64,000 nucleotides of DNA, from the NCBI GenBank assembly GCA_010279815.1, contig QEOQ01000487.1:285832-349831 (forward strand), read 5' to 3'. Shown here in pieces: positions 36,301 to 46,873 of this stretch. The notes beneath the pieces are model-generated. The model was not told the DNA's origin. It worked only from the letters and a program-made list of their open reading frames with translations, and did no database searches. Numbering within the stretch: position 1 is the first letter of the stretch; each line of letters begins with the position of its first letter. Position numbers and translations under genes: made by a program. The DNA comes from Brachionus plicatilis. Taxonomy: Eukaryota; Rotifera; Eurotatoria; Ploima; Brachionidae.

Positions 36301-39121
36301 ACTTGAGCAAAAGTTCCCAAGAGTCCATTGATGAAAAAGTGTCTTCGAAAAATTCACCACTACCTCTCATTCCTGCCAAAAAATACAGCTCATCTTCACA
36401 CAGTTCAAGATTAGACTCGCTTCCTAAAGATAGTAAAATTCCGGAACCCCCTCCACTTCCCAATTGGAAGCAATCTTCCTCTGAAAGTGATGAGTCTATA
36501 AGTAAACAAATATCAGCCAAGCTTGTTCCGCTTCCTATGCCTCCTGGGAAAAAAAGTGACTCCTCGTCAGATAACAGTTCTCTAAATAAGCAAACAAATG
36601 TGAGAAAAAGCTCTATTCCGATTCTTGGAAAAAAATTTGGTTTAAAAAAAAGCGATTCATCTGAATTAAGTGAAGAGTATATTGATGTTCGACTGACTCC
36701 TCCAATACCAGAGTCAAAGTATCCTACAATTGAAAATTTAATTAAAAAATTTGAGGTCAGAGATGATGGCGTGGTGTCCACGTCTAATAGTGAAAAATCG
36801 AGTAGGTTGCCTACTCGAGCTGCAGGCATCATTGCCAATAAAGAAGCAAATTTTCAATCTAAGAGGACAAATCAGTCCCAAGATTCGAGGAAATCATTTT
36901 CCGAACAAGCTAATAGTTTGCTGCTAAATGTTAAAAAAAGCCAACCGAAGTCGGAATATTTAGCAGATGAAAAATTTGAAAGTCAGCCAAAAAATTTATT
37001 TAATAAAAATGAAAATTACAAAGCTAAAAATTTTAGATTAAAGTCAAATGAGCTTGAGTAAATTTATTAATAAAATGGTGATAGAAGTTAATTTTTTTTT
37101 AAAAGAGATTCTAAGCCACTTTTATCGGAGACAATTCAAAAGGATGAATTTGGAAATTCAATTTTAAAAAGGCAAACTAGTGAAAGTAATAGGTAAATAA
37201 AATTTTGGCTTATTTTGAAGTTTATGAAAAAAATGATTCAGTGGTACAGTTTAGTCGAGTAAATTTTTTTGGGAAAATCACTCGATTAGACTAATTTTAA
37301 GTTTGGTTGCTTCCTGGAATGATTTAAAAAAATAATTTAAAAATTTTAATTAATTTAAAGATTTAATCGAGGATTGATAGTTCAAATTAGATATTTTTTA
37401 TTAAATGGATTTAACGTCAAGAAAAGAATAAAATTACAGGAATAGATTAATAGACTAAAGATTATTTCTGATTAAAAAAAATTATTTTGAGTTAAAATAT
37501 ATGGTATAAATATTTTTTATTTTAGAACTATTTAAAAAACAATAATTTTGTAGCTCTGATTAGAAATAAAATTAGATAAAAGCTAAAAGATCCTTGTTTA
37601 TTTAAAAAAAAAAGTAAAGCTTGATAGGAATTTATTTATGAAATAAAATAAAATTTTTTTAGATTAATTGAATTAAAATTTTTGATCGAAATTCAAGTGT
37701 GTCTAATATTTAATTAGAATATTAGCAGATTTCATAATTTCTGATTTTAAAAGCTAAAGTTTAAAATTAAGAAAAAATTTCAATAGTAAGAATAATAAGA
37801 TCTGTTTACAGAATCTGATACTGAGGAACTTTGACTTAATGCAACTTAGGTTGCAAGCTGATAAAGTGCAGCGTTATGAACTGCACTCACACTTATGTGT
37901 TACAGCTCACACTACTACTACTACTACTATAATAAGAATTTACACATTTAGTCAGGCTTGAAATTTTATCATTAATTTGGAAAATGTCTTGTAACATAAG
38001 CCTTAATTTAAATTATTTTTTTTTAGAATAAAATTTTATCAAAATTGAAAAAAAAAATGATTTATTGCACTATTCAATTTAAATATCAAATCGATAATTA
38101 AATAAATTAAAAATGAAAAAAAATAGACTTGAGATTATTTCTGATTAGAAAAAATATTTTGAATTAAAAAAAAAAAATTCGATAAATAATTTATATTTTG
38201 GAGCTATTAAAAAAGCAATTTTTTTTTAAAGATTGAGTTTTCTTTAAAAAAAATTTCAATCAAAAATGGTCATGAAAAATTTAGAAATTTAATTTTAAAT
38301 TTTTTTTATTGTAAAAAAAATTATTCAGAAATAAAATAAAATTTATTGAGATCTTTGATTTAAGTTCTGGAGCTGGCATTCACTTATCAGATGAAACAAG
38401 TGATACAAGTTCTGATATTGGAAAGTATTTTGTTTTAAAAAACGACCAAGAGAAACCAAACATTCCACCAAAACTATCAACTGAGGATTCAAATAGACAG
38501 AAAATTGAAATGGTAAAGTCAGATTCAGAATCTTCCAGTGATGACTATGCCATTCCTCGCAACATATCATTATTTAATTTAGAAACAAATCAGGCTGACA
38601 AAGAAAAAGTTCCAAATTTTTTGAGCGAAGAATCAGAGCAGATTCGAGATTCTTCTCTGTTGGACAAAATTTTGCTCAAACCATCGAAAATTGATGAATC
38701 CCAAAATTTGGAAGAAAACTTGGTTGAAACTAACAAACATGCATCAGAGTTTGACTCGCCACAATCAGACTATGAATCAGAAGCAGAAAATTTACGTGAT
38801 TCAAATGAAGGACCATCTGTCGAAACTCTGGAAATAATTAAGCGATTGAGAGAAATTCCGAGTCAAAGTGCTAGCCCGGAGATGCTCGGGATGCGAACGA
38901 TAAATAGTGAGTTGACCAGAGAAACAAAACTGTCAGGAGGCAAGCAAAGAAAGCCTAATGAAGAAAGTTTTGACCGAAATTTAAAGCGAACCAAATCTTC
39001 AAATTCAGTCAATTTAAATCTTCGAAACAATTTTTTTACCAAGCTTTTTGCGCGTGATAAGGCTTCAAAATCTTCCTCTGGATCAAATTTAAAAAAAAAA
39101 AAGAAAACTTTCAACAAATAA
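33327..39121 (+). CDS. Gene A: large low-complexity protein with proline motifs and WH2-like segment (three exons, 1524 aa)
   Basis: Exons 33327-37057, 37106-37192 and 38365-39121; introns of 48 and 1172 bp; 4575 coding bases. Exon 2 and the start of exon 3 (SSGAGIHLSDETSD) read in phase, so the frame downstream of the apparent stop at 37061 belongs to this gene. Visible in order: a helical segment LIDRIIERLDEIEKQM (about 60-75) also found in gene B; PPLPP motifs and a polyproline run (about 230-243) followed by NNFLSQLVEKRKKLRHTE (about 261-278), which resembles an actin-binding WH2 motif; four 27-residue repeats (306-413); a module with LNIF and LHFDLEKY (about 551-610) shared with genes C, E and F; FFDSLRQL; a duplicated IW..A segment (SNLIKIWSQAKK and SNLFIIWKEARN); then serine-rich stretches with repeated PLP and KK blocks. 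There is no signal peptide or membrane segment. A cytoskeletal scaffold is a guess. Confidence 0.7.
34242..34565 (+). repeat. Four tandem 81 bp in-frame repeats within gene A
   Basis: Each unit encodes 27 residues of the pattern EDSDQAKKIEEKLNQNL, NNNEIKKFNE. Copies 2 to 4 are almost identical and A/T-rich; copy 1 differs most at its start (GAGGACTCGGATCGAGC), suggesting it is the founder and the others arose by recent expansion. The units are predicted helical and strongly charged. Confidence 0.9.
37911..37929. repeat. CTA trinucleotide microsatellite in intron 2 of gene A
   Basis: About six uninterrupted CTA units follow a patch of short hairpins at 37840-37900, both within the 1172 bp intron. 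Confidence 0.8.
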
Positions 39122-40700
39122 CGGATTTTTGCTTTAGTTTGTTTATTTTTTACCTATTTTTTTACATTCTCATTTTGTTTGTAACCATTTAGAAAAATCA
39201 TTTTTTATTTTTAAACTGAAATAAAAAATCGTTTTAAGAATTTTTTGAAAAAAATATTCAAATAAAATGTTGCTAAATTTTTCATGCATAAAATCGAGTC
39301 TTGCGCAAGTTTTACTCTCGATTGAATAATTTTCATTTAAGAATCCAGATTTTAACATTAATTAATTAAAATTTTTAAATGAATGTGATTTTTATTCTAT
39401 CAGTTTCGAAAGCCGTAAATGTGTTTGATGATTAAATTTAAATTAAAAACGAATCAAGATTTTAATTTATTTTCAAATTTAATTTTTTATTTAATAATAA
39501 TTTCAATCTATTTTTTTTAATTTAAAGTTTAAAAGGAAATTTCTTTCTTTTATATTATTTTTTATTTAATCTAAGGGAATATTTTTAATTAGATACTCAA
39601 GGTCTCATTTTTTCATTTTTTCGTTTTAAAACTTTTTTTAGTGGTTGCATTTATGTCCAAGTTATTGATAAAACAAATTATGGAAAAAAATTTTTTTAAG
39701 GCTTTTAACTTAGTGTTTAATATTTAAATTTGATTATTAGCAAATTTCATAATTTTTAATTTTAAAAGCTTTAGTTTTAAAAGGATGAAAAAGATAGATA
39801 TCAGTATAATTTAAAAGAAGCATAATTTTTATAAAGAAAATAAAAAAATGTTTAGTTTATTTAGATTATTTAATAATACAAAAATAATGTTTGGCTTGAT
39901 TCAATTTTTCAAGTTTTTATAGCTGCTTTGTCACAAAAGGCTAGTGGTAGCTGGAAATATTTTTTGTTCTTTTTCATCAATAAAAAAACATTTTATTTTT
40001 TTAAATGAATTTTTATAAATTCTTTTGAAATTACTCTTCAAAAAAATTTGTGACTGGCATATTTTGATTGTAATGAAAAATTTCTTAGGGACTTGTCTTC
40101 TTCTTTCTAATATTATTGTTACCAAAAAAATACGAGATCAAAGACATGGCAATTAACAAATTAGTTGATCGCTTAACCAAAAAAAAATTACTTTTTTGGT
40201 CAATATTTTATTTTATTTTTATCACTTTAAATTTTACTCAAATTACTTTATGATGCCGACTTTAGCAGTCTGTGATTTTCGACTTCTTGTTTTTAAGGCT
40301 GATAAATAATTTTTTAATTTCAGTTAGCTAATCTAAAAAATTACTTTTAGTTGAAAAAATCTTTGAGATTTGATATTATGATTAATTCTGAGTAATTTTA
40401 TATAATAAATATATTAAATTTTAAGAGTATATCTCCCTTCAATTTAAACATGATTATATGGAAATGTCAGTTCTTTCAAAATTAACGCAAAAATTGACGA
40501 TTTGAGGAGAATAGAATAATTAAAATTGAAAAAATTATTTAAGAAAGAAAATTCTCGCTTATAGGATATTTTTAAAAAGAATAACAAATTTTATTTTTAA
40601 TGCTACATATCAGTTGAATTAATAATGATTAAAATTGATGCAGTTATTTATATAATTAATTTTAAGACATAAAGACAAATGGAAATAATTTCAATAATAT

Positions 40701-40785
40701 CAGAGTTGTTTAAAAGTCCCAAAAAAAAAAGTCCAAGTCCAGACTTGGACTTGACTTGAGACTTGTGACTTTTAAACAACTTTGA
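40701..40785. repeat. Short palindromic element, copy 1
   Basis: Terminal inverted repeats CAGAGTTGTTTAAAAGTC and GACTTTTAAACAACTTTG surround a perfect inner palindrome AAGTCCAAGTC, CA, GACTTGGACTT. A second copy lies about 600 bp away. Confidence 0.7.
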
Positions 40786-41298
40786 ATTATAAATTAAAAA
40801 GAATATTTAGAAAATTTCAAAATTAATCTTTTTGATAAAGAATAAAATCTATAAAAAATTATATTCGTTATTTGAAAAATTGGGAAATAATAATTGTTTT
40901 GGTTTAATTTAAAGTTTCTTTATCAAAAAACTATTTTTATGAAAATCTGAGTAAACATAATAATTTCCCGTTATTCTATCAAAATAAATTCTTACATATT
41001 ATAACATGCTTTTTTTCAAAATAAATTAAATTTAATTAAAAGTTTTATTTTTTTTTAATCAATTTAATCATTAATCAAATACAATTTTATTGATGTTTTA
41101 TTTTTTGTATTTTAAACGTATGAAAAAAATCATTTTAGTCACTTTTTTTATTAATAATTGCATTTATGTTTTATCGTAGTTTTTCAAATAAGGAAATATT
41201 TTTGTTGAATTTTAACAGAATTTCATTAACGCCAATCGTTACCCAGTCGTATCTGATTCTAGAAAGGAAAGAGCTTTAGAATTTAAATATAATTTAAT

Positions 41299-41413
41299 CA
41301 GAATTGTTTAAAAGTCACAAAAATTAAAGTCCAAGTCGGGACTTTAAAAAAAATATATTAAAAGTCTTTGACTTGGACTTGACTTGAGACTTGTGACTTT
41401 TATGCAACTCTGA
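41299..41413. repeat. Short palindromic element, copy 2
   Basis: Same termini (CAGAATTGTTTAAAAGTCAC and its partner ending GCAACTCTG) and the same GACTTGGACTTGACTTGAGA interior as copy 1, with about 30 bp of additional inner sequence. Confidence 0.7.
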
Positions 41414-42092
41414 ATTTAATCGATGACGATTAATAGAGTGTTAAAGATTATTTTAAACTTTATGATGTTTTAAAAACAAATATTTTTTCAATGATCAAAC
41501 GAAAATTTTAGTTTTTTTTCAATGTTTTCACCTTTTCTAAATTTTCTGTCCTAGTAATTTTTTAAATTAACAAGATTCACTTTATCGATACAAACAATTG
41601 GAGATATGTTTTAGAATTCTTATTTTTACACAAAATTTTTCAAACTATTAAAAATATTATTATTATTCAATCTAACATTGATACATATATTTTTAAAAAA
41701 AAAAATAAGATATACAATGCAAAATTTTATCGAATAAATCAGAGGTATCATTCAAGTTGAAATTATGATAGCTTAAAAGAAAAAAACATGTTTACCAACA
41801 ATTTATCTTTCAACTAATCTCTTTGCTCGAATTCCATTTTCTTAGATCTAATTTCTACACAAAACTATTTTGGTATACAAAATAAAGTGAAGCAAGCAAT
41901 ACTTGACTGATTGTTATACAAACACTAGTATATCTCTCTTGTTATACAATTTCTTTAAATCAACTAATCACATTTAAAAAATTATTATCCATATACTTTA
42001 TTTACAAGTTTTTTTCTAAATTAAAATATTTAAAAAAAAATTGGAAAAAAAAAAAATTTTTTTAGAAAACCAAATAGAGTCTAAGAAATAAA

Positions 42093-43526
42093 ATGCAGTT
42101 TTGTGTGCCACACAATTTTAAAATCCAAAAAAGCAACCAATACAATTCTTCTATTGGAACCAAATTTTTATTAGAAAAAGAAAGTGCCACCAAATTAAGT
42201 CTTTATGACCGGATAATTGAGCGTATCGATGCTATTGAAAAAGATTTCAACCAAAATATTCATAAGCCTTTTAAATACGACCATGTTCCTATCAGCAGTG
42301 AAGATTCAACTTGCAGTGATCAAAATCTAAATGTTCCATTTTCTTTAGTAGAATTTTACCCTTACAGATCCAATAAGTTTTTGAAAAAAAATAAACAATC
42401 AAGCAAAACATCTTCGGTGGAGCAATTGGTTCAAAAAGAAGAGGACAAAAAACTCTCGACACAGACAAAATGGTTACCAAATATAACAAAGAGTGTTGCA
42501 GAAACTGGGGACAACGCTGTGCTTAAGGTAAATAAAGAGAATGAAACCAAAGAGAAAACTTTAAAACAAAAAATAATCAGCATTCCAAAAGTACCACCTT
42601 TGCCCCCTGCTTTAAATAAAGAAGCAAAAAATGTTGACAAAAAAAATCAAAAATATCTAGTTCCTCTTCCACCCACATTGATCCAAAATAAATTATCGCC
42701 TGTCAATGAGCCAAAAAAGTCTGACGATTTTTTAAGTGATCTTATTAAATCAAAGAAAAATTTAAAACGACCTGAAATAAATGCAGAGAATAAACAAAAT
42801 AAAAAAGAATCAGATTTTTTAAAAGAATTAAAATTGTCTATTAAAACAAGGAATGATAATTCTTCAAACTTGCCCAAAATTGAACAGGAAACTAATTTAA
42901 GAAATTCTATTCATGAAAAATCAGTAAAAAATGGAGAAAAGAGACCAGAATCTTCATTTAGTTCCAGTACTTCAAAATATTTTACCGCATGTGCATTCTC
43001 GACCAAATCAAATTCAACTAGATCTAAAATAAAAAATCAAGAAGAAGTTTCTGTAAAAAGTGAACAAAATTTGGATACCGAAAAAGAAAAAAGAATAGGT
43101 AATTGATTATTTAAATAAAAAAAATGACTTAATATTTTTTTAATTATTCAAGATACTTTAAATAAAAGTAAATTTAAGAAAAAAACTGATTCAGAGAGCT
43201 TTAAAATTTCATCATCATGGACTATCAGTGATGATTCGGATATAATTGAAAAAAGAAGAAATGAAATAAAAAGTCTACTAGCTATGAAAAACTTTTTAGT
43301 TCCAAAGTTTGATACAAATAATTCAATAGAACCGAACAATATTATTATTAAAACGGAAAGTCATGAGTCCAGTAGAGCATCTATTCAGATAAATGGACTG
43401 ATCACTTCAAAAAAATTTAAAACAGACAATATTCCAAAAAGCAGATCAGAAGAACATGAACCGTTCTCCTCAAAAGCCAACGATTTGTTACAAAAAATGA
43501 AAAACAAAGAAATAAAGCCACTTTAA
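42093..43526 (+). CDS. Gene B: shorter paralogue of gene A (two exons, 459 aa)
   Basis: Exons 42093-43098 and 43153-43526, joined in phase over a 54 bp intron, give 1380 coding bases. It shares with gene A, in the same order, LYDRIIERIDAIEKDF (about 36-51), IPKVPPLPPAL, VPLPPTL, DDFLSDLIKSKKNLKRPE (WH2-like), SDFLKELKLSIK, and near the C-terminus FSSKANDLLQKMK against FSEQANSLLLNVK in A. It lacks the 27-residue repeats and the LNIF module of A. It is lysine- and serine-rich, with no signal peptide or membrane segment. It is probably an intracellular, largely disordered protein of the same unnamed family. The exon join is inferred from phase and intron size. Confidence 0.65.
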
Positions 43527-44231
43527 GAAGAGATTTTTAAAATAAAAAATTCATTGAAAAACTCAAATTGTAAGACTCAATGAAGTATTTTTTATTAAAT
43601 TCAAATAATTTTTTTTTTTTTTTAAAAGTTAAAATAAAATTATATAAATGTAAAAAATACATTAATAATTAATACTAATTTTAGCAACCATTTTTGTGAT
43701 GGATTAAAAAAATTATTAACTTTTTTAATATCGAATTAAATTTTTATTTGAAATTTTATAATAAGCTTTTAAATAAATTTGAAAGGAATTAATTTTTGAA
43801 TTTTTTTTTTATTAAAGACTAAATTGATTAGTAGTCGTATAGTTTATCTGCGACAAGTCTAACCTCTGTAGAACATCCAAAGTTATATTTGGTTAGCTTG
43901 CCGAAGCATTGCTGCTTATAACAGAGTTTTTTTATACTCGCTACTTACGTCTTTCGACGTCATTATTTATAGTCCTCTTGACTCGCGATTAAACATAAGT
44001 ATTTTAAAAATCTTAATGACTAAAAAATTATTTTGATCAATTTAAGTTTTCATTTTATTTTTAAACAAATTTTTTAAAATGAAAGCTTCTATATATCTTT
44101 GTTTGTTTAAATACTTCAAAAACAATAGAGAATCAATGATCAAGAAATAATTAGATTTTTAACTCATCTTTTATTTATACCAAGCAAAAAGCTTTGAATA
44201 TATTTCTAAATTTAAAAATATTTTTTTGAAA
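43527..44231. other. Spacer between genes B and C with a GC-richer island
   Basis: Bases 43831-43990 are clearly richer in G and C than the surroundings and contain GACGT repeats in inverted order (ACGTCTTTCGACGT). The island has a partly open plus-strand frame (WLACRSIAAYNRVFLYS) without start or splice context. It may be a transposon or gene relic, or an element transcribed as RNA. No tRNA fold was evident. Confidence 0.35.
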
Positions 44232-44861
44232 ATGAAAGAGCTTGCCAATTATGGAGAAATCGAAGAGATATTGAGAAAATATGATAAATTGTTGAGTGAG
44301 TTCCCATGTTTATCTAGCTACAAAATGGAATCAAAATCCCTACAAGACCAAAATCAAGATCTCAATTTTAGTCAACATGAAAAAAAAGAATTTTTTGACA
44401 AATTGAAGGACATAATAGAAAAAATTGACCCTTTAGAGCCCGGTGTTGAGACAATCTGGAATTTTGAATCATTCAATCAAGAATTAGATAATGAAAAATA
44501 TCTTAATATTCAAGACAATCAATCAGAGAAAAGTGATGAAAGTAAAAATAGAAATCATCAAAATGAAAACTTGGCAAAAAATCAATTCCTTGAAATAGCT
44601 GTGCCAAAACCTAATTCTGAAATAAATATTGCCAACGATAATGAATGCGAATCAACTCAGAAACGTTTAGTAATAAATTTTTTTGAAGATCTTTTAGGGA
44701 AGAAAAGTTCAAAATATGAGCCGCTAATTTTTGAAGGAAAATCAATTGATAGTAAATATCCAAATTTGAATCTAAATTTTTTCTTAAATTTAGATGAATA
44801 TTTTAAGAATAATTCGAAAGTTAATTTATTAATTGAAAAGATTAGCGAACAAATTGATTAA
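44232..44861 (+). CDS. Gene C: member of the tandem family (single exon, 209 aa)
   Basis: The start is the ATG at 44232 (MKELANYGEIEEIL); an upstream TTG in frame is not used. The N-terminal helix EEILRKYDKLLSEF resembles those of D, E and F. Residues about 53-83 (FFDKLKDIIEKIDPLEPG, then TIWNFESF) match gene E closely, and about 146-190 (RLVINFF, then PNLNLNFFLNLDEYF) correspond to the module found in A, E and F. It is acidic, asparagine- and lysine-rich, with no signal peptide or membrane segment. The function is unknown. Confidence 0.65.
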   Translation: MKELANYGEIEEILRKYDKLLSEFPCLSSYKMESKSLQDQNQDLNFSQHEKKEFFDKLKDIIEKIDPLEPGVETIWNFESFNQELDNEKYLNIQDNQSEKSDESKNRNHQNENLAKNQFLEIAVPKPNSEINIANDNECESTQKRLVINFFEDLLGKKSSKYEPLIFEGKSIDSKYPNLNLNFFLNLDEYFKNNSKVNLLIEKISEQID

Positions 44862-45547
44862 AGTAATCGATTTTCCTGAAAATTGTCAATTTATAATTTA
44901 TTTCTAAGATTTATTGGGGATTTTTTATTTTTATGATGAGCAAATACTGAGCTTTGAGTTAAATTTAAATGGATTATTTAATTTTACTTTTTTTTCATGA
45001 CTGCTCACTTTTATTGTAATCTTTAAAAACAATTTTTTTCAATTTAAATCTGCTTGATTTAAAAAACATTACTAATAAATAAAATTTATCAGAAATTTAA
45101 AAACAAATATTTTAAATTTAAATAAAGAAAAAAAGCATTATTTTTAATCTCTGATTATTTTTTCAATTGTTTTAGTTCGGATTTTGTAAATGATTAGCAA
45201 ACCGATTTTAGTTTAATTTTAATTTTCGGGCTATTAAAGATATTTCTCGGAGTAAACATTAATTTAAATAGCTTAAAGTAAAAATTATTATAATTTAATA
45301 TACTAAAAAAATAAACATATAACTAAATTTTAAAATATTTTAATTTGTTAAGGTCAATTTAAAAAATTTTAATTATTCGGGTGTAAGCGACTATTTTCTT
45401 GAGAGATGAATTTTAATAAATAATTAAAGATTATTTAACTGCTCAAGCGAATCAAATTAAATAATAGGAAAAAGATCTTAGACAAAATCATGTATAAAAA
45501 CTGACTGTATTCGATTACTTAACAATCAATTTTAAACAATTTAAATA
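44862..45547 (+). promoter_or_regulatory. Spacer with probable TATA box of gene D
   Basis: Mostly A/T-rich spacer. TATAAAAAC at 45493, about 55 bases before the gene D start codon, suggests gene D is transcribed from its own promoter with a very short leader. Confidence 0.35.
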
Positions 45548-45889
45548 ATGACTACAGAAAAGGTATCAATAGAAAGTGAATTAAAAGAAATATTGGAATC
45601 TTATAGCCATTTGTTTGATGATTCAGGCAACCAGTATCAACCAGGCAATGCATTCTATAGTCTTAAGCAAGAAGATTTTTTGATCAAAGATAATACTTCC
45701 GCGAGCCACGAAATTAAAGAAGTCGGCAATGCCAATAGTGAACAAATTGTAACTACCGGTGAAGACGATGCTGCTGAACTGTACCAAAATTTGAGCGAAA
45801 ATTATCAATCAAATGATACATTTATTGAGGAGCTAAAAGATTGTATACAGAAAATAAACGAAAAAAAAAGATTTCCAGTCTTGGATTAA
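45548..45889 (+). CDS. Gene D: short member of the tandem family (113 aa)
   Basis: Starts MTTEKVSIESELKEILESYSHLF, matching the N-terminal helix of gene C (EEILRKYDKLL), and ends with FIEELKDCIQKINEKKRF, equivalent to the FFDKLKDIIEKIDPLEP block of C and E. The frame then stops, so the C-terminal LNIF/FDL module is missing and no downstream exon was found. It is either a naturally short paralogue or a truncated copy. The protein is acidic with no signal peptide. Confidence 0.6.
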   Translation: MTTEKVSIESELKEILESYSHLFDDSGNQYQPGNAFYSLKQEDFLIKDNTSASHEIKEVGNANSEQIVTTGEDDAAELYQNLSENYQSNDTFIEELKDCIQKINEKKRFPVLD

Positions 45890-46028
45890 AAAAGGCATCA
45901 AATAAATTGTGTGTCAAATTTTTTAAAATAAAATAAAATGCTAGAAATTCAAAACATTCTTTAATAATTTAAAAATAAATTTTTTAAAAAATTCACATTT
46001 TTTTTATTTTGTAATACTTGAATAAAAA

Positions 46029-46655
46029 ATGAACAAAAAAAAGGCACCTTATTTGGAAGAATTGAAGTTTTTGCTAAACAAAAGGGAGCATTTGGCAAAA
46101 AAATGCACCAATAATTTGCAGCCAACTTCTGTTCTAAGAAACAAAATAAACCAAAGCGAAAGTGACCACTCTTTGGATTTAGATGATTTTTTAACAACCA
46201 GCTCGGAAGATGTTCGTCTATCTACCGAAAAAAATAAACGTGTTCAATTTAGCCAAAGTGAGAATGATAAATTTGGAGATGGTTTTTTTGAGCAGCTAAA
46301 AAAAATCATTGAAAAAGTCGACCCATTGGAGCCAGACGTTCAAACCATTTGGGATTTTGACTCTTTCGATTTAAGCTCTTCCACAAGCTCAACAGTGTTC
46401 GAAGAGCTGCAGAAACCTAGCAGTTTCATGTCCAGAATGCCTGACGAACACAAAAGTTTGACTTTGAATATCTTTCACCAAGACGAGAATGAGAAACAAA
46501 GTGATCCTACCATTTTCAATTTTATCCCCATCGAAGATGAGCCCTCTGTGCCAAATTTGGAATTGAGACTCTTCTTCGATTTGGACAAGCACAAACAATT
46601 GCTTCAAAATCAACATTTAGACTTAACTGTCAAACAAATTACAAATATTAATTAA
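46029..46655 (+). CDS. Gene E: member of the tandem family (208 aa)
   Basis: Starts MNKKKAPYLEELKFLLNK. The central block FFEQLKKIIEKVDPLEPD, then TIWDFDSF (about 86-117) is the best match to gene C. The C-terminal module reads LTLNIFHQDENEK, then FNFIPIEDEPSVPNLELRLF, FDLDKHK, matching A (about 551-610) and F. Serine-rich stretches with SSTSSTVFEEL lie between. It has no signal peptide, membrane segment or intron. It sits 139 bp after gene D. The function is unknown. Confidence 0.65.
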   Translation: MNKKKAPYLEELKFLLNKREHLAKKCTNNLQPTSVLRNKINQSESDHSLDLDDFLTTSSEDVRLSTEKNKRVQFSQSENDKFGDGFFEQLKKIIEKVDPLEPDVQTIWDFDSFDLSSSTSSTVFEELQKPSSFMSRMPDEHKSLTLNIFHQDENEKQSDPTIFNFIPIEDEPSVPNLELRLFFDLDKHKQLLQNQHLDLTVKQITNIN

Positions 46656-46873
46656 TAAATTTTTTCTCTTTAATTTTAAATTAAAATTATTTTATTTTTG
46701 TATGATGCCTGCTAAAAGCATTTATTAACATGATGACTAATTTAAGAACGTAGTTGATTGTCTATTCAAGTGTAAAATTTTGAATTATATAATTATGAAT
46801 CATTGTAAACCAGTCTCACCATATTTCTCAAGAGAACTTGGAACATTTTATTTTTTTTTCTCAAAAGAACTTG

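Larger units (their letters stand above)
39122..42092. other. Intergenic stretch between genes A and B
   Basis: A/T-rich and without supported exons. It carries two copies of a small palindromic element (40701 and 41299). Confidence 0.45.

Noticed and set aside
35471..36838. Long minus-strand open frames (up to 249 codons) opposite gene A
   Set aside because: They are antisense shadows of a serine/lysine-rich coding exon; their products are Phe/Leu/Ser runs without domains.
38510..39121. Separate 203-residue gene downstream of gene A
   Set aside because: The frame stays open upstream to an acceptor at 38364 and joins in phase with exon 2 of gene A, so it is the third exon.
39931..40125. 64-codon minus-strand frame (MVTIILERRRQ)
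   Set aside because: No homology, no splice context, background composition.
46838..46873. TTG start for gene F adding 12 residues
   Set aside because: Animal genes rarely use TTG; an ATG follows at 46874 and the extra residues are hydrophobic noise.
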